Source: Neisseria flavescens (GTDB lineage: Bacteria; Pseudomonadota; Gammaproteobacteria; Burkholderiales; Neisseriaceae). From it: 64,000 nt of DNA. The notes beneath the pieces are model-generated. The model searched no databases and was not told the origin of the DNA. It saw nothing but the letters and a program-made list of their open reading frames with translations. The stretch covers positions 496,001 through 560,000 of the forward strand of contig NZ_CP039886.1 of the NCBI RefSeq assembly GCF_005221285.1, read 5' to 3'. How positions within the stretch are numbered: position 1 is the first letter of the stretch; the number at the start of each line of letters is the position of its first letter. Positions 44,837 to 52,063 of the stretch are shown one piece after another. The translations under genes were made by a program, and so were the position numbers.

Positions 44837-45424
44837 TCAGCGACGGCGACCAAAGCCCCGCCCCATGCTTGGGCGGCGGTAGTTGGAAGGCTGGCGCGCG
44901 GTTTCGCGGTAACGCTGTTGCTGTTGAGCGTTTTGTTGTTGCGCATTTTTCTGTTGGGCACGCAGGGTGCGTGTATTCAGCTGTTGGCTGGTACGTCCGT
45001 TTGGACGTGCGGTTTGATAATAGTTGGTACGGGCTTGACGGGCAATCGGGCTGTTTTGATTGCTTGCCTGTGTGAATTTGTTGGCCAATGCGTTGCCGAT
45101 AAATGCACCGGCTGCCGCACCCACCAAGCTTTGCAGCAGCCAGCTGCCGGTGGATTGGTCGTAGATGTATTGTTGGCCGTCTGTACCGGTTACCGGTTGG
45201 CCGTTGTTGCCGTTGGCTTGTGCTTCGGCAGGAATGGTGTCTTTCACGGCTTCGGGCGTGAGCTGGTAAACCGTATTGTCTTCTTGTTGGCCGTTTTGTT
45301 GTGCCAACTGTTGTTGCAATGCTTCGATTTGTTTTTGTTGCTGCTCAAGCTGCGCTTGGGTATTGTCTTTGCAGGCAGCGAGGGCAAAAGTGGAAAGGGC
45401 GGCTAAGGCAATCAGTTTTTTCAT
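44837..45424 (-). CDS. Putative lipoprotein with glycine-zipper segment
   Basis: 195 residues. MKKLIALAALSTFALAAC is a type II signal with lipobox LAAC, so the protein should be lipidated. A glutamine-rich coiled coil (QLEQQQKQIEALQQQLAQQ) follows, then a hydrophobic glycine-zipper (LVGAAAGAFIGNALANKF) and a basic, Gln/Arg-rich tail ending GRGFGRRR. Proteins of this layout are common in Neisseria and of unknown function; membrane insertion or peptidoglycan contact is a guess. Confidence 0.8.
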   Translation of the reverse strand: MKKLIALAALSTFALAACKDNTQAQLEQQQKQIEALQQQLAQQNGQQEDNTVYQLTPEAVKDTIPAEAQANGNNGQPVTGTDGQQYIYDQSTGSWLLQSLVGAAAGAFIGNALANKFTQASNQNSPIARQARTNYYQTARPNGRTSQQLNTRTLRAQQKNAQQQNAQQQQRYRETARQPSNYRRPSMGRGFGRRR

Positions 45425-45514
45425 TGTTTTTCCTGAGAGAGGTTTGTCTTTGCCGAGATTTCGGCGGGGTGTGTTTGCCTAATATTAAACCATTTCCCTG
45501 TTTTTCAAGTGGTT

Positions 45515-46021
45515 TTACAAAATAATATTGGAAAGTTGCGCTGCAAATGCACGACTGTTGGCAGCCAGATTGCCCAGTGCAGGCATTTCGTGTTCGGTTT
45601 CGATAATCAGCAGGTTGGCAGGGCGGCGGGTATGCAGGGACATTTGCATTTCAGCGGGAGAGAAGGGCATGTGATGACGTTTGGCGAAAGCTTCGGCGCG
45701 TTTGTTGGCGGTTTTGAGCATAGGCAGTAGGGTAATATCCAAATGGAAACGGCGTACGCCTAGAACCAAAATACGCGCTGCGAAGAAATCCGCTTCATCA
45801 GTAAAAACGCTGGGGCTGCTTTGATTGAAGTCGTGGCGCTCTGCGGCAATCAAAGTCGCGATGGTGCGCACTTGTGGAATCAGGGCTTCGCTGATGAGAT
45901 TGTCAGGCGAATCTGGCAAAGTGTGCATGTTGAGCATGCTGTGGTGGCTGTTGCTGTCAACGACCATGCGGCAGGTGTGTAACATTTGGGTTTGGCTGTG
46001 GATTTTAGTTGAAGCGGTCAT
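45515..46021 (-). CDS. Unknown 168-residue protein behind a probable attenuator
   Basis: The ATG at 46021 follows AATAAGGAAT. MTASTKIHSQTQMLHTCRM begins a soluble protein with no signal or recognised domain; IPQVRTIATLIAAERHDF and PANLLIIETEHEMPALGNLAANSRAFAA are its most regular parts. I cannot name a family. Its leader contains a small reading frame rich in Phe/Tyr/Trp and a terminator hairpin, which suggests regulation by aromatic amino-acid supply. Confidence 0.65.
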   Translation of the reverse strand: MTASTKIHSQTQMLHTCRMVVDSNSHHSMLNMHTLPDSPDNLISEALIPQVRTIATLIAAERHDFNQSSPSVFTDEADFFAARILVLGVRRFHLDITLLPMLKTANKRAEAFAKRHHMPFSPAEMQMSLHTRRPANLLIIETEHEMPALGNLAANSRAFAAQLSNIIL

Positions 46022-46074
46022 GGCTGTATTCCTTATTTCTTGAAAATGCGTGGATTTAAGCGGCCATGATAGGT

Positions 46075-46105
46075 ATAAAAAAAGCCGCTCAAATGAGGCG
46101 GCTCT
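46075..46105 (-). terminator. Leader terminator (attenuator) before the 168-residue gene
   Basis: On the minus strand GAGCCGCCTC and GAGCGGCT pair around a small loop and run into seven T residues. It ends 54 bases before the gene start, so it must act as a conditional terminator if the gene is read from upstream. Confidence 0.75.
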
Positions 46106-46133
46106 AATTTGCGTATTTTCAATTTGATCTGTT

Positions 46134-46211
46134 TCAGACAAGCGCAAAAAAGTACCGCACGTTTGTGTGGTACCAATAGAAGAAAGTAGCAGAGCGTTGC
46201 GCGGTTTGCAT
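46134..46211 (-). CDS. Candidate aromatic-rich leader peptide
   Basis: A 25-codon frame (MQTAQRSA then TFFYWYHTNVRYFF then ALV) has eight aromatic residues in 25, and is followed 30 bases later by the leader terminator. A second hairpin, GGTACC...GGTAC then TTTTTT, overlaps its middle. This resembles pheA/trp-type attenuators. No Shine-Dalgarno is evident, which weakens the case. A TATACAT box lies at about 46228-46234 on this strand. Confidence 0.5.
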   Translation of the reverse strand: MQTAQRSATFFYWYHTNVRYFFALV

Positions 46212-46419
46212 GATGAAAATACGTCTTTAATGTATAAAAGAATGAAACGTAGTTTAAAACAAGAATGCCAGTAATTTCAATATCCAATCGACAAAACCCA
46301 CCAATAAATCTACAAGTTGTTGTAATCCTTCCAATTTATTTTCTTTCGAGTGAGTCAGATTTGCACAATTATAATGCAAAACCGGGTAAATTGATAACAA
46401 TCCGAGCAGGCTCTTTAAA
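46212..46419. other. Intergenic region between the leader and the SMR gene
   Basis: A+T-rich, no gene seen. The right-hand part of a minus-strand promoter for the leader should lie here. Confidence 0.4.
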
Positions 46420-46455
46420 AAGGCCGTCTGAAATTCAGCTTTCAGACGGCCTTGG
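46420..46455 (-). terminator. DUS-pair terminator of the SMR gene
   Basis: AAGGCCGTCTGAAA and CTTTCAGACGGCCTT form the stem 20 bases after the stop of the transporter on the minus strand. Confidence 0.75.
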
Positions 46456-46475
46456 ATTGGATAGAAACGAGATTT

Positions 46476-46799
46476 TCAGTTTCCGCTGGAAAGTTTCATC
46501 ACTACGACACCGGAGATGATGAGAAATGCGCCGAGCCAGCGGCCGATGTTGGCGGCATCGTTGAAAAATACAACGCCCACTAAAAATGCCCCTGCGGCGC
46601 CTATGCCTGTCCAGACGGCGTAGGCTGTACCCATCGGAATACTTTTTTGGGCAAGGTAAAGGAAGTATCCGCTGCCGACGATGCAGGCAAGCGCGGCAGC
46701 AAAGCCATGCCAGCGGTAGCCTTCCTGTTGTGCCAGTTTCAAGCCCAATGGCCAGCCGATTTCCAGCATACCGGCTAAGATTAAATAAAACCAACTCAT
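46476..46799 (-). CDS. SMR-family exporter, SugE/Gdx-like
   Basis: 107 residues in four membrane helices. MSWFYLILAGMLEIGW has the essential membrane glutamate E13, and GTAYAVWTGIGAAGAF is nearly identical to SugE/Gdx. Gdx proteins export guanidinium in exchange for protons, whereas EmrE-type relatives export quaternary cations; the W-and-motif pattern favours Gdx. No guanidine riboswitch is recognised upstream. Confidence 0.85.
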   Translation of the reverse strand: MSWFYLILAGMLEIGWPLGLKLAQQEGYRWHGFAAALACIVGSGYFLYLAQKSIPMGTAYAVWTGIGAAGAFLVGVVFFNDAANIGRWLGAFLIISGVVVMKLSSGN

Positions 46800-46826
46800 A
46801 ATATGTCCTGATAGTGTGTTAAGGTT

Positions 46827-47696
46827 TCAGACGGCCTTGGAAAGATTGTTTTCTTCCGAGAGTTCAATGCGTTGTCCGATATCTTTTAGATTGGAGTATT
46901 GTTCGACCAAGCGCGGTACATCGTCCAAGCTCATTGCAAACATCCATAAATAAGTGCTGACGGAATAGATATGGCCGGCGCTGCCATAGCCTTTAAGCGT
47001 CATGTGTATAAAGGCGAAGCCGAACAATACGCTCATCGCCATGCCGATACTGAGATAGCCTAAGGCTTCGCGGTTGGAAATCAGCACGCGTAGTTTGGCA
47101 ACCCAGCCATAGTGGCGGTAGAGCTGATGCTCGTTGCCGTCGCGGATAAGGTGGTTGTCGCGTTCAAGCCGGTTGTTTAAATGGAAATATAGGTTTTCGC
47201 TGATGGCGGCAAAACGCGGCAGCAACCATAAAAACAGGGCAAGTATCGCGACAGCCAATACGCCCACCCAAAATTCCAATATCAGCAACATCATACATGC
47301 ACCGAAGATGGAGACCAAAGAAGTAGCAGCGATGGGTAGGTGTTCTTCAAAAAAACTGACAAACTCACGCGATAGGGCAACGCGTGCGGTAATGGCGGAA
47401 TGCGGTATTTCTCGTTTGCGCTGTTCCAAAACGACCGGGACGGCGATTTCAGTATAGATTTGGGTAAACGTACGCGTATCTGCTGCTCGGCGGGCGGCGC
47501 CGATTACCCACATTAATAAAACCACCACACCATACAACATCGCCTGCCAGACTTTGCCTTCTATAACGGCATTAATCGCCCAGCCGCCAAACACGGGATA
47601 TACCAGCAAGAGCAGATTATCCAAGCCGACGAGAGAGAAGGTTGTGATGAGTTTGCGGCGGTGTGTTTGACCGATGTGTTTCAACATTTTCCACAT
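46827..47696 (-). CDS. ABC transporter six-transmembrane-domain protein without ATPase
   Basis: 289 residues. MLKHIGQTHRRKLITTFSLV starts an ABC-exporter membrane domain with about six helices (LLLLVYPVFGGWAINAVIEG, LYGVVVLLMWVIGAARRAADTR, ...). No Walker motifs are present, so it is a half transporter missing its ATPase, which is a known stand-alone family in Neisseria. It lies 12 bases after the MarR gene; the pair looks cotranscribed, and MarR may control it. Confidence 0.75.
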   Translation of the reverse strand: MWKMLKHIGQTHRRKLITTFSLVGLDNLLLLVYPVFGGWAINAVIEGKVWQAMLYGVVVLLMWVIGAARRAADTRTFTQIYTEIAVPVVLEQRKREIPHSAITARVALSREFVSFFEEHLPIAATSLVSIFGACMMLLILEFWVGVLAVAILALFLWLLPRFAAISENLYFHLNNRLERDNHLIRDGNEHQLYRHYGWVAKLRVLISNREALGYLSIGMAMSVLFGFAFIHMTLKGYGSAGHIYSVSTYLWMFAMSLDDVPRLVEQYSNLKDIGQRIELSEENNLSKAV

Positions 47697-47707
47697 GGTT
47701 GCCCTCC

Positions 47708-48133
47708 TTATTTAGTATTGAGGGTTTGCGCCATTAATTCGGCCAACGCGTCCAAATCGGCAAACAGTCGGGCTGCACGTTTTTCACCGAAGGCGGTAAA
47801 AATTCGTTTGCTGAATTCCTGCATATTTTGCACCAATGGTGCGGCAGATTTCTTGCCTTGCTCGGTCAGCGACAATAAGCGTTCGCGTTTGTCTTGTTCG
47901 CTTTCGTGAAATGTCAGCAAGCCTTGTTCCGCCAGCGTTTTGCATGTGCCCGAAACGGTTTGCTTGGGTAGGCTCCATTCTTCGCCTATGTATTTTTGAG
48001 TGCGGTTGCCTTCGGTGGCTAAGGTGTAGAGAACGGCAAAGGTATTGTAGTTGGTGTTTTGCTGTTTAATCCATTGGTCGAATGCGCTGTCTATATGGCT
48101 GATGCGCATACCGAGTTGGTCGAGCTGATTCAT
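47708..48133 (-). CDS. MarR-family transcription regulator
   Basis: 141 residues from MNQLDQLGMRISHIDSAF; an open stretch upstream encodes a DUS and is not likely coding. The winged helix is seen in YIGEEWSLPKQTVSGTCKTLAEQGLL and the wing ESEQDKRERLLSLTEQG (DxR motif). It probably represses itself and the downstream ABC membrane protein, by family habit. Confidence 0.85.
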   Translation of the reverse strand: MNQLDQLGMRISHIDSAFDQWIKQQNTNYNTFAVLYTLATEGNRTQKYIGEEWSLPKQTVSGTCKTLAEQGLLTFHESEQDKRERLLSLTEQGKKSAAPLVQNMQEFSKRIFTAFGEKRAARLFADLDALAELMAQTLNTK

Positions 48134-48199
48134 AAATTGGTCTCGATATTGACTAATCGGATGTGGATTATAGTCATATTTAGGACTAATTGCAAATAG

Positions 48200-48234
48200 A
48201 AGGCCGTCTGAAACAATCATTTTCAGACGGCCTT
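48200..48234. terminator. Inverted DUS pair in the marR-yddG gap
   Basis: AAGGCCGTCTGAAA and TTTTCAGACGGCCTT. It lies between divergent genes, so it may serve uptake rather than termination. Confidence 0.5.
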
Positions 48235-48315
48235 GAAACCGTTAAAATAATTAATGTAGAAACGATATATTCAAACTACGATAAACCCAATAAAACCATC
48301 TTCAACACATACGCC

Positions 48316-49230
48316 ATGATTCATTTCTTATCTCAAAACATTTCATCCAAACAAGCCACTGCCATCGGGCTGCTTGCCGTTGCCTTATGGAGCTTCGTCA
48401 TTTCCCTGATACGCTCTTTGAGCCTGCATATGGGGGCAGTGGGCGGCGCGGCAATGATGTACACCTTGTCCACCGTATTGATTTGGCTGATTTTCGGTCG
48501 ACCGCATTTGCGCAATTACAAACGCAGCTATCTGTTTTGGGCGAGCGTATTTTTTGTCGGCTGCGAACTGTGTTTGTCGCTCTCGGTCGGTTTTGCGCAA
48601 AACGCAAGACAGGCGGTGGAAATCGGTATGGTGAATTATTTGTGGCCGACGTTTACCATCGTCGGAGCGGTATATTTCAACAAACAGCCGTCAAAATGGT
48701 GGATAGTCATCGGCTTTGTGCTGTCGTTTTTTGGGATTGCCACTGTACTTGGCGGCGATGTCGGCTTGTCGATTTCCGGCATCTACCACAATGTCCGCAC
48801 CAATCCCGGCGGCTATATCATGGCATTTGTAGATGCCGTACTTTGGGCGGCATATTGTACGCTGACGGCGCGCGTGAAAGCAGAGAGCAGCAGCGTTGGC
48901 TTCTTCTTTGCGCTGGTGTCAATACTGCTGTGGATCGAATACTTTCTCAGCGGCGCGAATACGTTGAATTTTGATTCCGTATCGGTCGGCTATGCCGTTG
49001 CCGCCGCAGCTTGCATGGGTTTGGGCTATGCAGTGTGGAATATCGGTATTTCGCGCGGCAACCTGACCGTATTGGCAGGTGCATCTTATTTCATTCCGGT
49101 ATTGTCTGCGGTGGTGTCATCGTTTGTGATTAGCGCGCCGTTGTCCATGACGTTTTGGCAGGGTGCAGGAATGGTGTGCTTAGGATCAATTGTGTGTTGG
49201 TTGGCGACCCGGAGAAAACGGATGGCGTGA
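48316..49230 (+). CDS. YddG-like aromatic amino acid/DMT exporter
   Basis: 304 residues with ten predicted helices in two EamA repeats. LLAVALWSFVISLIRSLS, NARQAVEIGMVNYLWPTFT and LGYAVWNIGISRGNLTVLAGASYF match YddG, which exports aromatic and other neutral amino acids. The start at 48316 was chosen since upstream codons come from a DUS pair. Substrate is inferred from family only. Confidence 0.82.
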   Translation: MIHFLSQNISSKQATAIGLLAVALWSFVISLIRSLSLHMGAVGGAAMMYTLSTVLIWLIFGRPHLRNYKRSYLFWASVFFVGCELCLSLSVGFAQNARQAVEIGMVNYLWPTFTIVGAVYFNKQPSKWWIVIGFVLSFFGIATVLGGDVGLSISGIYHNVRTNPGGYIMAFVDAVLWAAYCTLTARVKAESSSVGFFFALVSILLWIEYFLSGANTLNFDSVSVGYAVAAAACMGLGYAVWNIGISRGNLTVLAGASYFIPVLSAVVSSFVISAPLSMTFWQGAGMVCLGSIVCWLATRRKRMA

Positions 49231-49346
49231 GGCAACATCCCATAGCTTTGTGATATAACGAAAACAGCTTTTTTAACAACCAAACATTCTTTCCCATTTT
49301 CAGACGGCCTGTTTAAAGTAGCAGTCAGTTTGAGAAATCACGAGAA
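49231..49346. other. Gap with one DUS before the cysN remnant
   Basis: One DUS (TTTCAGACGGCC at 49298-49309); no gene seen. Confidence 0.4.
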
Positions 49347-49562
49347 ATGGACAAGCTTAACCGTGCTGCTGAATCCGCAGAAACGCTCAAGCTCAACGAT
49401 ATCGGCAGCGTCAGCTTCAAAACCCAGCAGCCGCTTGCCGTTGCCGCATACGAAGACAACCATGCACAAGGCGCGTTTATTTTGATTGATGAAGCCACCA
49501 ACCATACTGTCGCGGCAGGCATGATAGGCAAAGTCAGCGAAGCAAACAGTTTTGAAATTTAA
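49347..49562 (+). pseudogene. cysN: Remnant of cysN (sulfate adenylyltransferase large subunit), C-terminus only
   Basis: 71 codons with LKLNDIGSVSFKTQQPLAV, AYEDNHAQGAFILIDEATN and HTVAAGMIG, which match the last domain of CysN. The GTPase domain and about 350 residues before it are missing, and no cysD is nearby. So the sulfate activation locus has been deleted here apart from this tail. The remnant keeps an open frame to its natural stop. Confidence 0.8.
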
Positions 49563-49581
49563 AAGAAAAGTTGAAATAAAA

Positions 49582-49609
49582 AAAGGCCGTCTGAACATTC
49601 AGACGGCCT
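49582..49609. terminator. DUS-pair terminator between cysN remnant and glyA
   Basis: AAAGGCCGTCTGAA and TTCAGACGGCCT with only a 2-base loop between; A-run on the left serves glyA on the minus strand. Confidence 0.75.
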
Positions 49610-49634
49610 GTTATTTTATCCAAGTCGGAAATGC

Positions 49635-50885
49635 TTATGCGCCGTAAACGGGGTATTTATTGCACAAAGCAGTCACTTGTTCGCGGACTTTGGCGAGGTT
49701 GGCTTCGTCTTCAGGGTTGGCCAATACGTCGGCAACCAAGTTCGCCAATACGCGTGCGTCGGCTTCGTTAAAGCCGCGTGTGGTCATAGCGGCGGAGCCG
49801 ATGCGGATGCCGGAGGTAACGAATGGTTTTTCCGGATCATTCGGAATAGCGTTTTTGTTGACGGTGATGTGAGCTTTGCCCAAAGCGGCTTCGGCGGCTT
49901 TGCCGGTAATTTTCATCGGTTGCAGGTCAACGAGGAAAACGTGGCTTTCAGTACGGCCGGAAACGATGCGCAAACCGCGTTTAACCAGCTCTTCCGCCAT
50001 GGCGGCAGCATTGATTTTCACTTGTTTTGCGTATTGTTTGAACTCAGGTTGCAACGCTTCTTTAAACGCTACGGCTTTGGCAGCGATAACGTGCATCAAC
50101 GGGCCGCCTTGCAGGCTTGGGAAGATGGAAGAGTTCAGCGCTTTTTCGTGGGTATTGTCACGGCACAAAATCACACCGCCGCGAGGGCCGCGCAGGGTTT
50201 TATGGGTGGTGGTGGTGACGAAGTCGCAGAATGGCACCGGGTTAGGATATTCGCCGCCGGCAATCAGACCGGCATAGTGCGCCATGTCGACAAAGAGGTA
50301 TGCGCCTACTTTGTCGGCGATTTCGCGGAATTTTGCCCAGTCGATTTGCAGCGCGTAGGCAGATGCGCCGGCCACAATCATTTTGGGTTTGTGTTCAAGA
50401 GCCAAGCGTTCTACTTCGGCATAATCGAGCACTTCGTTTTCGTCCAAACCATAAGTAACGGCGTTGTAGAGTTTGCCGGAGATATTAACGCTTGCGCCGT
50501 GGGTCAGGTGGCCGCCGTGTGCCAGAGACATACCCAAAATGGTGTCGCCCGGTTTCAAAACAGAAGCGTACACGGCTTGGTTGGCTTGGGAACCGGAGTG
50601 CGGTTGAACGTTGGCATAAGCGGCGCCAAACAGTTCTTTTACGCGGTCAATCGCCAATTGTTCAACAATATCAACGTATTCGCAGCCGCCGTAGTAGCGT
50701 TTGCCGGGATAGCCTTCGGCGTATTTGTTGGTCAATTGCGAACCTTGGGCCTCCATAACGGCGCAGCTGACGTAGTTTTCAGAGGCGATCAGCTCGACGT
50801 GGTCTTGCTGGCGCTTGTCTTCTTGGGCGATGGCTGCTGCCAAATCGGGGTCATATTGTGCGAGGGTAACGCTTTTTGAAAACAT
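49635..50885 (-). CDS. glyA: Serine hydroxymethyltransferase
   Basis: Converts serine and tetrahydrofolate to glycine and methylene-THF with PLP. The start [15 protein letters not shown] gives 416 residues, the normal length. [26 protein letters not shown] and [14 protein letters not shown] (PLP lysine) are diagnostic. No glycine riboswitch is evident in the upstream 130 bases. Confidence 0.97.
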   Translation of the reverse strand: MFSKSVTLAQYDPDLAAAIAQEDKRQQDHVELIASENYVSCAVMEAQGSQLTNKYAEGYPGKRYYGGCEYVDIVEQLAIDRVKELFGAAYANVQPHSGSQANQAVYASVLKPGDTILGMSLAHGGHLTHGASVNISGKLYNAVTYGLDENEVLDYAEVERLALEHKPKMIVAGASAYALQIDWAKFREIADKVGAYLFVDMAHYAGLIAGGEYPNPVPFCDFVTTTTHKTLRGPRGGVILCRDNTHEKALNSSIFPSLQGGPLMHVIAAKAVAFKEALQPEFKQYAKQVKINAAAMAEELVKRGLRIVSGRTESHVFLVDLQPMKITGKAAEAALGKAHITVNKNAIPNDPEKPFVTSGIRIGSAAMTTRGFNEADARVLANLVADVLANPEDEANLAKVREQVTALCNKYPVYGA

Positions 50886-51018
50886 GTTCTCGATTCCTTT
50901 GTGATGGGCTGAAAATATTAGGATGGATGCTGCGGATTGGTTCAAGATGAACTATTTTTCTTGCATTGTCAACAATTGTGTCGGGTGTTTGGTTTCAGAT
51001 GGCCTGTGATTGAAGGGT

Positions 51019-51393
51019 TTATTTGAAAATATCATCTTGTTTTAAATGAAAATCCATTTTATCCAGAAGTGCGGCTAAATCGGCTTCGGCTTGGGCGGCC
51101 TTAAGATTTTTTGCCAGTTCTACCAAGGCTACCGCATTTAATCGCTCTTTCTCCAGCCGTAGTGCTTCTTCGCTGAAGATTTTGATATTGTCTGCCGATT
51201 CGGCGGCATCTATTTTTTCAAATGGATAAAACGATTCTTCGTGTACGGCCAAACCGTCGGGCAGGGGCGCGGCATGGTTGAAATCGGCATCATTGACCGG
51301 CATCCATGAAGGATGGTTCTCAAGCAGGATAAATTGTCCGTCCATGCCGTTGATATGACGGAATAGGGTGGTTTGGCCATTGTGTAAACGCAT
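51019..51393 (-). CDS. Hypothetical 124-residue protein
   Basis: MRLHNGQTTLFRHINGMDG begins a soluble, acidic protein. The C-terminal half (KERLNAVALVELAKNLKAAQAEADLAALLDK) is a likely coiled coil. I do not recognise a family. It has host-like base composition and stands alone between glyA and the DUF465 gene. Confidence 0.6.
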   Translation of the reverse strand: MRLHNGQTTLFRHINGMDGQFILLENHPSWMPVNDADFNHAAPLPDGLAVHEESFYPFEKIDAAESADNIKIFSEEALRLEKERLNAVALVELAKNLKAAQAEADLAALLDKMDFHLKQDDIFK

Positions 51394-51614
51394 AAGCCTG
51401 ATTGTATGCCCAAGTCGGCAAGCCGTCTATAAAGCCGTTTCTTTCTATTTTGGCGCTAACTTATGTTGATATTATTAATTTTGATGTAAAACAGTTTCGA
51501 CTTAAAAAAGACTGGATAAAACGCCCGTGTTTGTTATAATGAAGCTAAAGATTGATTCGTCTTGGTTTTTGACAGCAGTACTTTTTTATTTAATTAACAA
51601 GAGAGGAAAACAAA

Positions 51615-51833
51615 ATGTTTCCAGAATATCGCGATTTGATTTCTAAACTGAAACAAGAAGATACACACTTTGCCCGTTTGTTTGACGAGCACAATGAGCT
51701 GGACGATAAAATCACCGGTTTGGTTAACAACCCTGTTACCAGCGGTTCCGAAGAGATTGAAGAGCTGAAAAAAGCCAAACTCAAACTCAAAGACGAATTG
51801 TATGCTATTCTGCAAAAAGCAGCAGGCAAATAA
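51615..51833 (+). CDS. YdcH/DUF465 family small helical protein
   Basis: 72 residues: MFPEYRDLISKLKQEDTHFARLFDEHNELDDKI is the DUF465 (YdcH) pattern and the rest continues the helical hairpin, EEIEELKKAKLKLKDEL. AAGAGAGGAAAAC precedes the ATG. Function of the family is unknown. A T-rich, promoter-like stretch precedes it. Confidence 0.88.
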   Translation: MFPEYRDLISKLKQEDTHFARLFDEHNELDDKITGLVNNPVTSGSEEIEELKKAKLKLKDELYAILQKAAGK

Positions 51834-51846
51834 TTAAAAATTGAAT

Positions 51847-51911
51847 AAGGCCGTCTGAACGGTATGATAGGAATCTCGGATTTCGTTTCATGCTGTTTCA
51901 GACGGCCTTTT
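51847..51911 (+). terminator. DUS-pair terminator after the DUF465 gene
   Basis: AAGGCCGTCTGAA and TTTCAGACGGCCTTTTT with a 37-base loop. Confidence 0.65.
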
Positions 51912-52063
51912 TAGTTGTTTGGTATTTTGTTAATTCTATTAACAAAATTTAAATATTAATTGTAAATCACTCTTAATTTCATTGAAAATTCTGTTAAGTT
52001 TATTTAAAATCCAAAACGATTTTCATTTTATTTTAAACAAATAAAACCAAGAGAAACGATGCA

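Noticed and set aside
49677..50879. 400-codon frame antisense to glyA
   Set aside because: glyA on the minus strand has all family signatures; the plus frame has none.
50886..51018. Glycine riboswitch upstream of glyA
   Set aside because: Too short and no recognisable tandem aptamer elements.
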